Source: Ligula intestinalis (Eukaryota; Platyhelminthes; Cestoda; Diphyllobothriidea; Diphyllobothriidae). Taken from it: a stretch of DNA of 64,000 nt. Positions 1 through 11,420 of the stretch are shown here, one piece after another. Every line of letters starts with the position of its first letter. The first letter of the stretch is position 1. Under the pieces are notes generated by a model, which saw nothing but the letters and a program-made list of their open reading frames with translations, was not told the DNA's origin and searched no databases. The position numbers and the translations under genes are program-made. The DNA is taken from contig JAYGXS010000003.1 in the NCBI GenBank assembly GCA_036362985.1, positions 36,975,110-37,039,109 of the forward strand, written 5' to 3'.

Positions 1-81
1 TAATTTTCTTGCTTTCGTTTTCTCATAAACGCCGTACTTATCTGGGATTCTGTTAATTAACTTTTGAATGGTTTCCATCAG

Positions 82-374
82 GTTTGAGTTACCGACCCAA
101 TGTGAACTTTCTGACCTCACTGATAGCATACCGAGCAGCTGATCCCCAATCCTTTATGCCATACGTTCAAAACATTCGCACGTTTATGTATCTCTACGAG
201 GAGGTGAACATTCGACCGCAAGATTCCTTTGCCAGTTGTGAGGATAACATGAAAACACCCGACGTAGCCGACCAGGTTTGCAAATTCTTTCCAATAGTTC
301 TCGGCCCCTGCGTAAAAGAGAACAATTATGGTTATGACCGCAATGAGCCATGCATCATTCTTAAAATAAACAAG
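82..374 (+). CDS. ATP1B: ATP1B internal exon, N-terminal ectodomain
   Basis: The acceptor TTCCATCAG ends at 81 and the donor GTAAGA begins at 375. The frame from 84 gives 97 codons ending in phase 0. The product reads SYRPNVNF..., aligning with the SFRPN...Y..NI..FL.KY block of beta subunits, then CKFFPIVLGPC with two cysteines that correspond to the first ectodomain disulfide, then YGYDRNEPCIILKINK. The track start at 84 is a TTG inside the exon, not a real start codon. Confidence 0.85.
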
Positions 375-2479
375 GTAAGATTTTCTTCAAGCGGCACGCT
401 TAAAAGGAAGATTCGAGGATTTAGGCCTAAGACTGCAGCATTTATCGTTAGCTTTTAGGATTTGACTCCTGCCGACTTGGCAAGGTGATACATATTCCTT
501 CTGTTTCGTTTAGAAGTACCGGTTAGCACCTTCGACCCTGTTACTATATACAAAGAAGTCAAAAATAGAACAAGTGGAATAAAAAGTATTGCTAAATTCA
601 AAACATTTTATATTGCACTGTTCATAACCTCTTCGAGTAGAAATCTCTAAAGCTTTCGCAGATTTTAAATACTTCCTGTTTAATGCCACACGTAATTCCT
701 TAGCTCTTTTCAATCCACTTAAACTGAAAATTTCTGCCAAACTAGAGTATTATTGCATCAATAAGCCATCGAATTCCAGCATTGACTAACTGCTAATTAC
801 GTTGATTGCCACTATGCTTGTCAGATACATCCCAGTCGTTTGGAAACCACTTTTCATCTTCTAACTCTCACCTCCTTTTTGTCATAGCGGTCACTCAGCA
901 GAGGTGGGTTTATTCGTTCACTTCAAACTTGCTATCACGACAATCCTGTTTAGGGCCTTGAAAGGCGTTTCTTCTTCTTCTGGTCTGGTTTCTACCTTTA
1001 TACCTTGTGGATTGCCTGCAGAACATGCTATATTCCGTTTTCCTTTTCAGGTTTACGGATGGGTTCCGGATATTGTGAACAAAACGATGGGTCAGGACCC
1101 CCTTCTTACTTGTCAGGGCCTGGTAATCCATCTTATCCTTGCAGTGCTTCGTCATTAAACCACTGTCGCTCATAACCTAAATATTCGCCGTGCTACATAG
1201 AAAGGGAAGTATAATTAACTACTATGTATGGATCAACGGACGCTCTTTACGAACAGTAATTTTTGTTTGATAAAAATGATGGAGCTATGTGAATCTGGCG
1301 ATCAGAAACCATATGTTCTAGGGGAGAAGCAAACTACCGGCTTCTGGAATTCCCACCAAATGCTTTGTTGCATAACTGACCGAGGGCTCCAGGTTAGATA
1401 TCTCATGCCTATGGGGGTTTATTATTCACATAGTCCGTATCATGATCGGATTGTTAGTTAATGTTTTTCTAGCTTGCGCATGGAAATACTCCAGATCCTC
1501 AATTGTTCCCGTGTTAAATAAAAATCAGAAGTTTCTAGTGGCTCAGGCGAGCATGTTTTCTGTTTTAAATGCTGCTCAAATTATTTTTAAAAATCCAGCA
1601 TTGTCTGATATGCGAGGACATTATCCGCAGAATCTGTTGCCGTTGGTCGTTTCAGTAGTGCATATATGAAGAGTAAAGAGCACAGTGTAACGCAGCCGTT
1701 TAATTTCAAGTAAGTCCCATCAGACCAGGTAAAATCCATTATTCGACTGGTTTAAATTTGAATGACTTCCCATGCTGACAGCGCAGGTACTAATTGGTAC
1801 TTCGACCGTCGATTTCGACGATGTCCCCTCTGTGCTCCACAGTATGGTGGTGCAGGCACTAAAAAGGATCCCAGACACGCGTGTGATACTCAAAAATAGA
1901 CTCCACTTTCAGGTGTCTGTCTTGAGTTAACACACGGAAAAGCAGATGCAGAGCGTTGGGGGCCCAATTAATGATAATTGTACGAAAGATCGAGGAGCGT
2001 GAGATGTAAATCCTGAGTTCCCAATATTATGGAAGTGCCTACCGCTAAGTGTCTGTGTGTGCACTCTTCGAAATGCACACATATATTTTTCGGCAAGCAA
2101 CTTTGTTTTGATTGTCAGTGCTGCCTTAAAATGCGTAGGAACTTGGAGTTGTGTTTGCTCTGCGTGGGAATTTTTCCCGCTAATTTAATCTAATTGAAGT
2201 AGACTTCGTATGTTCCCTGTGTGTGAATGCAAACGTGCACACAAAATAATTAAGCAGTTTGCAAAGTTGGCCCTCTTCTCGGAGCATCATACTTGAACTT
2301 ATCGATGAACTGTGCCAGACCTTACATTGGATTTTCAAAATTGAGTTCTTATTTTGTATAGTTCTATGAGACCAAAACATCTAGCATGTTTTTTTATACT
2401 CCTGCAGAACAACTTGGGCAATGAAGGATTCGGAAGAATACGCTACTTTCCCAACGTGACAATTGACGGGAAGGTTTAG
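82..2479 (+). CDS. ATP1B: Na+/K+-ATPase beta subunit, partial gene (3' exons)
   Basis: The product is the single-pass beta subunit of the sodium/potassium pump; it chaperones the alpha subunit to the plasma membrane and stabilises K+ binding. Only the ectodomain part is in the window; the cytoplasmic and membrane segments must lie upstream of base 1. Supported exons are 82-374, 1051-1122 and the terminal exon 2408-2479, with a possible middle exon near 1285-1461. Family hallmarks seen are an SYRPN segment, a CKFFP..LGPC segment, YGYDRNEPCIILKINK (matching the family YG...PCIIIKLN block), and a C-terminus that aligns without gaps to the end of vertebrate beta-1 from the EN(I/L)G motif to the stop. 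The exon carrying the family C.AWA motif was not found, so the middle model is incomplete or very divergent. No neighbour in the window suggests co-regulation. Confidence 0.75.
1051..1122 (+). CDS. ATP1B: ATP1B internal exon, central ectodomain
   Basis: A 72-bp, phase 0-0 exon. The acceptor TTTTCAG ends at 1050 and the donor GTAATC begins at 1123. It encodes VYGWVPDIVNKTMGQD then PLLTCQGL. This matches the insect pattern (I/V)Y.W.P followed by a conserved cysteine in a CEGE/CQG context, right after the KLNK-type end of the previous exon. The intron between them is 676 bp. Confidence 0.75.
1285..1461 (+). CDS. Possible ATP1B exon(s), boundaries uncertain
   Basis: An open frame follows the CQGL exon and reads CESGDQKPYVLGEKQTTGFW, later RGLQVRYLMPMGVYYSHSP. 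The spacing and residue types resemble the C.GE...D...LG...Y...GF..YYPY segment of beta subunits. A possible acceptor is the AG before 1285 and a weak GTTAGT donor lies near 1453. A further stretch at about 1631-1666 (NLLPLVVSVV) resembles the YL.PLVAV.F block. The splice sites are weak and I could not join these into one consistent model. Confidence 0.35.
   Translation, partial: LCESGDQKPYVLGEKQTTGFWNSHQMLCCITDRGLQVRYLMPMGVYYSHSPYHDRIVS
2408..2479 (+). CDS. ATP1B: ATP1B terminal exon with stop
   Basis: The acceptor CTCCTGCAG ends at 2407. The exon encodes 23 residues then TAG at 2477-2479: NNLGNEGFGRIRYF followed by PNVTIDGKV. This aligns end to end with the last 23 residues of vertebrate beta-1 (ENIG...R..G...V.I.V). 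The GTAAGT just after the stop at 2479 could mislead gene finders into extending the exon. Confidence 0.7.
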   Translation, partial: NNLGNEGFGRIRYFPNVTIDGKV

Positions 2480-3480
2480 TAAGTTTAGAGCACTGAGTTC
2501 ACATTATAAGCTTATTTATTTTGGTACATTTCCATAGTGGCAAGGGCATCGTAATCTCTGGAATCTGTGTTGTAAATTAACTGGAGACTGCTGGAACATT
2601 AGTGGTAGGGAGATTTACGAGAATAAGTCTCTTCCACAAAAAAGCAGACCAGTTATAACATGCACTAGGAAAATGTACAGCTTTTAATCTTAAATCTGCT
2701 AATAGTGGATACCGGGCATTCGGCCTTCAGCCGGATATTCTTGTTTAAGCCATGCCTGAATACATGGTGGGTACCCGGCACCACCCTTATCACTCATCTT
2801 TCGTTCATGATATTACATAATTTAGGTTACCTACAGTACGAAGTCCTGCGCTTGTAAATAATCCGTTTATTTATGTAGTTTACAGCTACCTGAATTTTAA
2901 AAAATGACAATCGATTGTCGATCCAGTGCTTTAAATGACATACTTTGGCCGATCCTTGTGAAGAAGACTTACGGATTTTTTCTTTGGCTACTTTAGCAAG
3001 TCCCTAGACCCTGAGCAACTTTGGGAACCTTTTGAACTATTATTTCTGCATTTGTTCGGCTATGGACTGTATACCGTCCGCACACCTGTTCCGCAAATTT
3101 GCTTTCAATTTCTACTTAACCCTATATCTCAGAAGTATTTTCACTTCCAACATCCCAAGAAGCCTTACAAACTTTAATACAGAAGATCCATTTTTGAGGC
3201 GTAATTGTTTAGCAGAGAGGTATAATTTACGTTTGGTTTCAATGGCTCGCTATGTCGTTTCGTAGCTGCTCAGATTCATAAGTAATATGGGCGATGTGAT
3301 GGAAAATCAGACCTCTACAGAGAGGCTGTCTTCATTTCAATAACTAAGTAGAATACGATTGGTAGATGGACGCTCACTGATTGGTTACGGGACTCACTTG
3401 TCTCTTTCTGTCCTGGATCTCACTCTCGAGCCCCACCAGCGGCCGTGCAGTGATTAGTATTGTAGGCAGAAGAACGTTGT
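2480..3480. other. Intergenic, nothing recognised
   Basis: Probably the 3' flank of ATP1B. I see no coding similarity; the open frame at 3032-3265 has no recognisable motif. Confidence 0.5.
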
Positions 3481-3640
3481 CGACAAAGAGAGACTTAAAT
3501 GGCCACTTCTGATTTATTAGCCGTCCTCAGTCAGCCATACCCAACCCAGCTGGTGCACCACTCGCGAATAGAACGCGCGGCCGGTTAATTAGAAGTTCAA
3601 CGCTCTAACCATTAGGCCACGTGTCAATATAGATCAGTAA
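3481..3640 (-). mobile_element. tRNA-derived SINE, copy 1
   Basis: The reverse complement of about 3541-3628 reads like a tRNA head: an A-box-like TGGCCTAATGGTTAGAGC followed by a diverged B-box-like CGTTCTATTCG. The body at 3499-3545 (GATTTATTAGCCGTCCTCAG) is shared with segments at 8561-8615 and 46290-46345. Element ends are approximate. Confidence 0.6.
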
Positions 3641-6600
3641 TATTGGTAATGGCGGATGAATGATCACCGATCGGTTACGGGACTCACTTCGAATTGCCAA
3701 ACTGTATTTTGTAGTTAATGGCTGATTATTTGTTGATGAAAAGAGCACGTTACTTGACTGCCTTGTCCCTCAAGTATTTTCGTAAGTCAACATTTGATAC
3801 TCTCAGAAAAAGTTAGCATGGACTTCCAGTTGAAGTCGGTTTTTACTGAAATACTTGTGTGAGTTTTCGGGTCTCTTTTCCACCTTCGGAATCTCCATAG
3901 ATTTTAAGTCCTGGTCCATCCAGCCCCGTAGCACTATTGAGGTCTCAATTTCATATAACAGATCAAACTTTAATGTTGACCCTCATGGTCATTGATATTA
4001 GCCGAATTGCCAAATACACCGTGATCATCGATGTAATATTTCGATCTACTCACTGATGATCCAAAAGATGTCAAGAAATGACCTAAAAACTTGCTGTTCG
4101 ATATGAAATTGGCATTGCTAGCAACACTGTTGATTTTCGGGGCATAATATTGACTACATTTACCCGTAAATAACGGTTTTCTTAGCAGAATATCGCTATG
4201 TTTAACCTGTGAGATGTCACTCATTTCTATCCTTACTCCTTAAGGGACCATTTGGCAGCGCCCATTGCTAGTTCCATCCAGCTGTCAGTTATTGACTTGA
4301 GGCCTGACATCTGGCCAAGTTTCTCCCCCCCACCCATCTTAGAATCTCGTTCTCTGTTGTTTCCCTAGCCTTTCATTTCCTTTTTAGTGGCTACTTCAGC
4401 AACCTCTATTTTCCCTATATCGTCCAATACGCCTACCGGTCTCCGCTGGTCGCCGTCCAGTTCGTCAACATTACCCGACACAGTCTCTTCATGATATCCT
4501 GCTCTCTCCTCAATGTGCGACATACGGCTGGTCCGGTCAAATTCGAACTTTTAGTGGACTGAGCGCCCTCCGGCCCCACCTCCCGCATTTCTTCTCTCAT
4601 GACCCAGTCTTGTTACCTCAGCAATAAAATACAACGTCTACGTCCACAGCTCACCACATCTCAAAAACAATAAAAGGAAAAGGTTGTGGGAGGAGCCTCC
4701 GTTCCCCCAATCAAAATGGACTGCAGTTTTGCACATCCAGATACCCCACTAACGGATCTCATGTACAGCATGCTTCTTGCCAACGGGCTGATGCATGACA
4801 GTTTCGGTATCCTAACTCTTGGCCTTTCACTCCATACAGAAGGCATGTCTGGAGAGGTAATTGGACTTTCGAACGATATTTATAAGTCCATCCCTTAAAA
4901 TATGCCCCGCTCGGTCGTCACACCTTCCTTTTAAATCCGCTCACAAAGTACCTGCATCCCATAATGATTATTTGGCAGTAAAGTGCCCATCTTTTTTATC
5001 ACATCCTCTTTTGTTAAAGTTTTTTTATTGCAAGATTAAGATGCTTACGACGGCTGTCAACTGCTTTTCTCTTTTCTTAGTGGTGGTTATGGTGGGGGGG
5101 GGGTTATATGTAAACATACAGACAACTCGTTTATTTACTACAGACAGAAACTTGGGACAGCCGTCTGAGAATCCGTAACCAACAGGATACACCCGGTCCA
5201 CTTTGTTTGAGTTTGTAGTTCCGAAGGGCGCTAAGTCCTTCCGTGTAAAATTTTGAAAGGTATGTCTGGCAGTGCTGTGCGATAGTTGACAACACAGGGA
5301 GGCGAAATGCTACCATAACAGCTCACATAGTGGGTGTACCTTGATGACGGGGCGTTGAAAGGCGGGGCTTCGAAGATTGCCAATTTATGATTCATTTCAC
5401 ACCTCGCAAGCAGCCTAGTGTGTGATTGTGTGGAGTTGTCGGCTGGTGAACTGAGAGTCGAGTTGCAAGGATTTCTTCTTCTTCTTAGCGTGACCTCAAT
5501 GGCACAACATGTGAAAACCGAGCGCAGACCGGCTGTATGGCTCTGTCCGTCACTTGGGCTCAATCCCTCGTATCAGACGGCTAACCGGCTTGGACAGTGA
5601 GGTGATGCCTGGGGGGGGAATATAGAATTCGAAGTTGTAAAACTCGTCGGAATGGACGATCGAACTGTTGGTAATTCCATAACCAGAACAATAATCAGGA
5701 CCAACTCCTGATCCGGACGAGAAAAGAGAAGGGTAATCTGTACAGAAGCTGGATGGTTGTTAGAACCCTTGGTGTAGAGCTGGGCCTGTGCCCTGTGCAC
5801 GTGCTTCCGCGACGGCGATGCGGGTGTCGATGACTAATTATCAGGTGAGTCAGTCAGTGTTAGCCTGGTGAGTTGATTGAGTGATTATGGACACCCGCGA
5901 TTGACAGTCCTCTAGGTCGAGTGCGCGTATTCTGCAGCCGCCCGAGAGCCATGATTCTTGGCTGAGGCGGGGAGGGCTTATACGCACTCGAAGCACCACA
6001 GTACTCAGGGCTTGCTTTGATTCTTCTCGAAGCAAGCACACTTATGTTTTTTTTCAAAGATTTATTCGGACGAGAATAACGAAAAAGAAATTGAAGATCT
6101 TGTTTAGTCTACGATAGAATTATAGCTACTTGTACTTGGTACAGCTGTGATCATGCCTGATTTAGCCGGTCTCAATGGTGTCACGATCGGTACCTCTCCA
6201 TGCATGACGGTTGGTGGCAGCGGATCTGGAAAGCTCCACTCAGTCTCTTCTCCAGCGACGGAGAAGGTCCAAAAACTGCTTCCATGTCTTGACGGACGGT
6301 GTCGAGCCAAGTCTTCAGTTGCCCTCCTCTTCGACGTTTCCAAGTGGACTGCGGCGGTGGGTCAAGGGCAGCATAGCAAAGCTTGTGAGGCAGACGACGG
6401 AGAACATATCCAAACCACCTCAGTCGCCTTTCTTGCCAGTTAGCTACAACATGAAGCGTTTTGAGTTCAAACCGAGATATTTTAACGTTTGTAACACGCC
6501 GCGGTTATAGGTGGGAGTGAACCTTTTTCCCTAAAACGGTATGGACATTTTTTTAATGTTTTACTCTACTAAAGTCTTAAACAACCCACGTCTGTGTTCA

Positions 6601-7700
6601 AACAGGCAGGTTGTGTAAGTATCCGCTGACACAGTATGCCGTCATAATGCGTGTGTCAATTGCCAATTATAATAAAAGTTGTTATAGTACGGTACTGTTA
6701 AATAGACAGTGAAGAATAAACACCATACCACCCTCAACAATGCATCCGCGTAGTAAAAAAACAAAGGAGTCGACCAAATATAACGCCTGACTGCAGACAA
6801 AGAAACGACGCATGTTCGATAACGCCACACATGTGCAGGGCGAACCCAGAGCCAGTGTTGACTGCGTTTAGCTATGCCTGAGATACAGTAGGTAAGGGAG
6901 TGAGGTGGCAGTTGCCTTAATGTGACTGTGCTACGAGGTCACATTGTGTGCAATCGGTGTGTTGCATTGCGCAAGAGAGTGTCGTATGTAGTGGCCCACG
7001 CTGCATCGGCCGCAGGTTGGCACGTTCGATTGTCCCTTGGGTCGCAGCGACTGTTTGGTCACGCGTATGTGCGCGAGAGTGGAAGTCGATCAAGGGTCTT
7101 CAGGCCAGCGAGTCTCAAACAGCTACATGACGTTGAGACAGCGGGCATTGAACAAAGCAGCGGGACAGCATTACCGGCTGTCGGCCACAAACATTTTAAT
7201 GATACAAACGCGAGGCTGTCTCAAGGTCAACCGACGTGAATACACAAAAACGAAAAGAGAACAATAGCGCTCAGTTCAGGCAGAATTTTGCGGAAGATGG
7301 ACGTGGAGGATTCCAAAATTGTTCATTTGAAGATAATGGAAGTCAAGAACACCGTTCGACTGAAGTTTACATATGTCTTGCCAGCTGGAAATCTCTTTAC
7401 CGTTGAATCGGATATCAATATTCAAAGATTTTGGTTAGCACTGTAGAACTTTTGATGAGCAAACAGAAGGTCCTGTGGCGTGGCTTATTTTCGGTTACTT
7501 AACAAATGCAAATGAAAAAAAACGGCCGATGCGCAAACAACACAATTTTTTTCGATTTTGCATCCTTGTCTCATTTATCAAAAAGGCCTGGGCGCCGACT
7601 AGGGACACACAGTCGTCAGTAACAAGTTTTGGACCACGCTAATCCATCGATTGGGTGATAATGTAGGAGCCTGCCCCCCCCCCCAGCGCTGCCATGACCA
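3641..7700. other. Intergenic repeat-like DNA, no gene recognised
   Basis: Several short open frames exist (4686-4898, 5231-5563, 6104-6510, 6922-7267) but none has a family motif, consistent splice sites or a convincing start. A G run is present at 5093-5103. Confidence 0.45.
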
Positions 7701-7724
7701 CTCATCTGCCTGCTCTGTCAACGT

Positions 7725-7875
7725 AGCCAGTCAATCGATTTTTGGCACATCGCTGATTACTGGTCCACACTGTACTTACCTCGCCACTTGTGATGACTGA
7801 TCTACTAAGAGTGAATTGGCAATCAAATCAGTCAATCGATTTTTGTGTACCGCTAATTACTGGTATGCGCTGGAT
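7725..7875. repeat. Imperfect ~100-bp tandem duplication
   Basis: CAGTCAATCGATTTTTG followed by a CGCT(G/A)ATTACTGGT segment occurs at about 7729 and again at about 7829. This suggests a diverged direct duplication with roughly 100-bp period. Confidence 0.5.
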
Positions 7876-8044
7876 TTGTGGTCAGCGCTGGCAGAAACAC
7901 ACTTCACGCTAAGCTCATTCATCAGGCAAGGCGGAACTCACGCAGCCTTTCGTCCCGCTGCACAGCGGACGCGACGCTGCGGCGCTCTCTCTCTCTCGCT
8001 CCTCATGGTCGAATTCCACCCCAGGCCGAGTCAACTCTTCTCTT

Positions 8045-8230
8045 AATTCATCTCCTACTTGTTCTGTACAGAATCCAATTTCCTTCTACCTTGGCTTCCA
8101 CGACTTCTACCTTCTCCTAAGAGACCGGGCCTGGAAGATCGCAGTAGTTAGGGTTTAACAGGCTTAGCTTTAACCCCTTTGCGATAATAACAAGAGTTCG
8201 AAGTGCTAGCGAAATGCCTACAAAGAAATA
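8045..8230 (+). repeat. Dispersed repeat, copy 1 (second at 16195-16350)
   Basis: The CTTGTTCTGTACAGAAT... segment, a GGGCTG/GGGCCTGGAA segment and the downstream GCGATAA segment are repeated in the same order and spacing near 16215-16350. The family is not recognised. Confidence 0.5.
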
Positions 8231-8499
8231 TGAGGGAAGAAAACTTCGCTTAGTGTGCATACAATGGTAAGCTTAAGATTGAAACTGTCACTGACCAGAA
8301 TTTCCGCACGTCAGCTCACGAAATATCTTATTTCTGTGACCTTCAATCGGTGTAAGCAAGCGAAAATCTGGTTGCCCTCGTTCACGTTAATGGCAACATT
8401 CCGAGTGTTCTTCCACGAAAATGTATGTCCGGTGTCCTGTGTGTGTGTCCGGCCGACGGGGAGTGGCGGTCTCGACTCCCAACCGCCAAGTGATGTTCT

Positions 8500-8700
8500 T
8501 GTATACTGCTTGACATGGGTTTCTCAGTAAAGCAAATATCGCAAATGACAAAACAGGCTGGAAGACCTATTTCTGGCTTGTTAGCCGTCATCAGCCAGTC
8601 ATATTCAACCCCATGTGTTGCAGCACCCGAGGCTGTAACCTGCTACTTGTGGCCAGAAATTCAACGCTCTAAACACAGTGCCACGGGCTCGTTTTTCTTG
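8500..8700 (-). mobile_element. tRNA-derived SINE, copy 2
   Basis: Contains TTCTGGCTTGTTAGCCGTCA and the following TCAGCCAGTCATA, shared with the copies near 3500 and 46300. It is followed at 8655-8690 by a reverse-complement remnant of the tRNA-like head (AATTCAACGCTCTAAACAC). Ends are approximate. Confidence 0.5.
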
Positions 8701-10980
8701 CCGCTTTCGACCACGAGCACTGAAAGTAGTAGATTGACTTTCAGCTTGTCTTTTAGGCATCATTTCGAATTGATAGCCTTGTGAAATTGATTTTCATACA
8801 GCCTGCAAAAACCATACTCGGTAATCAATGACTGCGTGAGATAGCCATTACTGGTTCATGAGCCTTCGTCAGTTAGTCACTCCCAAGTCAAGTTTTGAAG
8901 AACCTGCTGTTCGAACTTAAATCATTTGGTCATTTAACGAGAATTTCTCTGCTCTATACCTGACACAGTTACCTATTTCCCTGCCGGTTTATCTTAAGTT
9001 TGGGCAGCATTTCAGGTAACTTTCTTGCGTTTTACTGGGCGAACTCGGGAAAAACCCGTTAATTTCGAATTGCTTTTGCGTTTTCCTTTCATGAAATGAT
9101 ATTTTTTATCCAGGCGCAAAGGCATGCATACGTTCTGAGGTAAACTTTGAAAAATTTTGGATTTTGTACGGAAAAAAAACTTCAGCAGAATGAATGCTTT
9201 AAAAAAATGAACACGCATCGATTCTGGCAAAAAATCGCATTATATTTTATCGATCTGCTTTTGAAGACGCAGTTCACGGGCGGCTTTTCTTAGAATCTAT
9301 GAACGAGTTCGATATAGTCCCAAAGTTGTTATTAGCATTTAGTCATGCAGAATTATACTCCTGTAGAAATATTTCGCATTACTTTTTTGACTGTGTATGT
9401 GAAGGCTCCGCAAGACGATCCGATATTAGTTATCCCATTTATTCAACTATGTCTTATCGGCTAACAAAGCGTCCCTCATTAGCATTCAACCTTGCGCCTT
9501 CTCTAGGTTTATGCCGACAGTATAACCTCGATGATTTCGAGTTCAAGACAATTCAGTCTGTGACAACGATGCCAAGGAATTTTTTATATCCTCCGAGCCA
9601 ATGGATTCCCACGAAATTACCACACGCAATCTACTTAAACTCTTAAACACCGTCAATCAACCTGTCAATCAGTCTTGGTTTCCGGTGAGTGCTCACGGTG
9701 ACTGAGTCGGAAGCTCGGCGACATTTCCGTCCCGGAAAAGGCTGAGTTCCGACGCAGAAACGCATGCAAGAACATGTGCTTTAAGAAGTTGATAAACACC
9801 CTGATACAATCTATCGCGCAGTGGTTCGTCCGCTGAAGTGGCGGTGGAAGATGGTCTTTTATAACGTGACGCACTGCTGCGGATAGTGCATATCTTCTAA
9901 GGCATTGTAATACCTACAATATATGTGTACAGGAAGTTCTCCGAGCAAATTCTGTCTAAAAATCTGTCAAAATCATCTTCAGTTTCCAAGACTTCGGAAT
10001 TTATCCATGCAGAGACGCGTAGTTGGATTATTGGAAATTGCTAAAGGGAAAGTTAATTATGACATATGTCTTGATAAAGGCCAAGGTTTTGGATGAGTCC
10101 TTAGTCATTCGAAGTTAACTTTCAGAGATAATTCTTCGTCTCGTGACCACAACTTCCATCTATTTTTCTAATTTCCCCATGCTCATTCTTCAGATAGGAA
10201 TTGACTCAATGTGATTCTGTCCCTGCTTTAACCATCTCGCCTAAAATTTTTAATTGTAATTTTTCACCGTTAAATTCGTTTTCTCCCATTTCAAAACGTT
10301 TGGAAATATCAAGTGTTTTGAAAATCTTTGCATTTCATTTTAGAAGTTGAAGAAAGTATGTACATCAACTTCACATTTCAAAAAGGTTGTTTTTTTTCTA
10401 TCTCATTCAATGTCAATCAAGCTTCTGCAATGTGCTTCCTTTTCGAAAATACTACTTAAGTATGGCTGTAGTAGTAATTATTGTGTGGCGAAATCCAAAA
10501 GACCTGTCAGTCATGCAAGGATATCGGCCTGTGAGTGGGCTTCTTTCAGACCAACTCCAAAAACTACGCTCTCTAAAAATGACTAGTTAAGCAGTATGAG
10601 TTTTTGTTATTGACTTCTTATATCCTTATCAATTCAAATATATCTTATCGAAATGTTATACTCATTTGATAGCAAATTTCACTTTCTTCAAATTTTATAC
10701 TTGAGGAAAGGATATTTTTTCCCTTTTAAAAACTTTTCATTTGCAGAAAAATTTTGAACCCAACGTGTCGTTACACATGCATTTGGTGTTAATAATCTAC
10801 ATGCTGCATACATTTCGTCTAAAGAAAATCATTCACTTTTCTAGGCTAGGAGGAAGGTGTCACATAAAATTCACAAAATTTTCAACAGATGTGGACCGTG
10901 TTGTATACTGGATAAAAAGCATTAAGTAATGGACAGGTAAGATGTTCGATGAATGTACGTTTCGCGGTAAGGAAAACGCC
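8701..10980. other. AT-rich intergenic DNA, no gene recognised
   Basis: Open frames at 9299-9646 and 10347-10590 show no recognised domain. Parts of this stretch resemble the AT-rich repeat described at 10990-11420. Confidence 0.4.
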
Positions 10981-10989
10981 TATTAAGCA

Positions 10990-11420
10990 TTTTTTAATCA
11001 AAATATCAACTTTCTTCACGTTTAAGGACAATGTAATTTGCTACAAAAGAGTAAGAGGAAAATTATTTTCATGCACGTTTTCTATAAAATACATCACAGT
11101 TTATGACGGCATTTGAAATCAATTGATAAAATCCATACCACCTCAGTAGACATTATAATAAAGCACAGATTTTTTCAGGTAGCCAGAAATAAACTTATTC
11201 AAGAGTCAATAGTCTGACGTGCCTAAATAGCTTGGAATAAGGCCGCATCATAATTAATATTAGATGCGTAACCTTTCGTAATCGAAAAAATGCCTTTTAG
11301 AATTTCGGTTAACATTTAATGAGATGAGAAATTTACTGTTAGTTGCCAAAAAGTCCTTCCAGAGATATTCCTTTCGCTGCAGATGGATATCTAAGAATTC
11401 CCTGAAATATTTGAATAAAT
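10990..11420. repeat. AT-rich dispersed repeat, copy 1
   Basis: Shares ordered segments with 56330-56690: GCACG(T/A)TTTCTATAAAATA, later GGC(C/T)GCA(T/C)CATAATTAA, then CATTT(A/C)ATGAGAT. The family is unknown and looks non-coding. The minus-strand open frame at 11260-11559 runs through it and is probably not a gene. Confidence 0.55.

Noticed and set aside
5231..5563. 110-residue minus-strand frame as a gene
   Set aside because: Overlaps other frames of similar length on both strands, with no motif; probably repeat-derived.
9299..9646. 115-residue open frame as a possible gene
   Set aside because: No recognisable domain and no supporting exon structure nearby.
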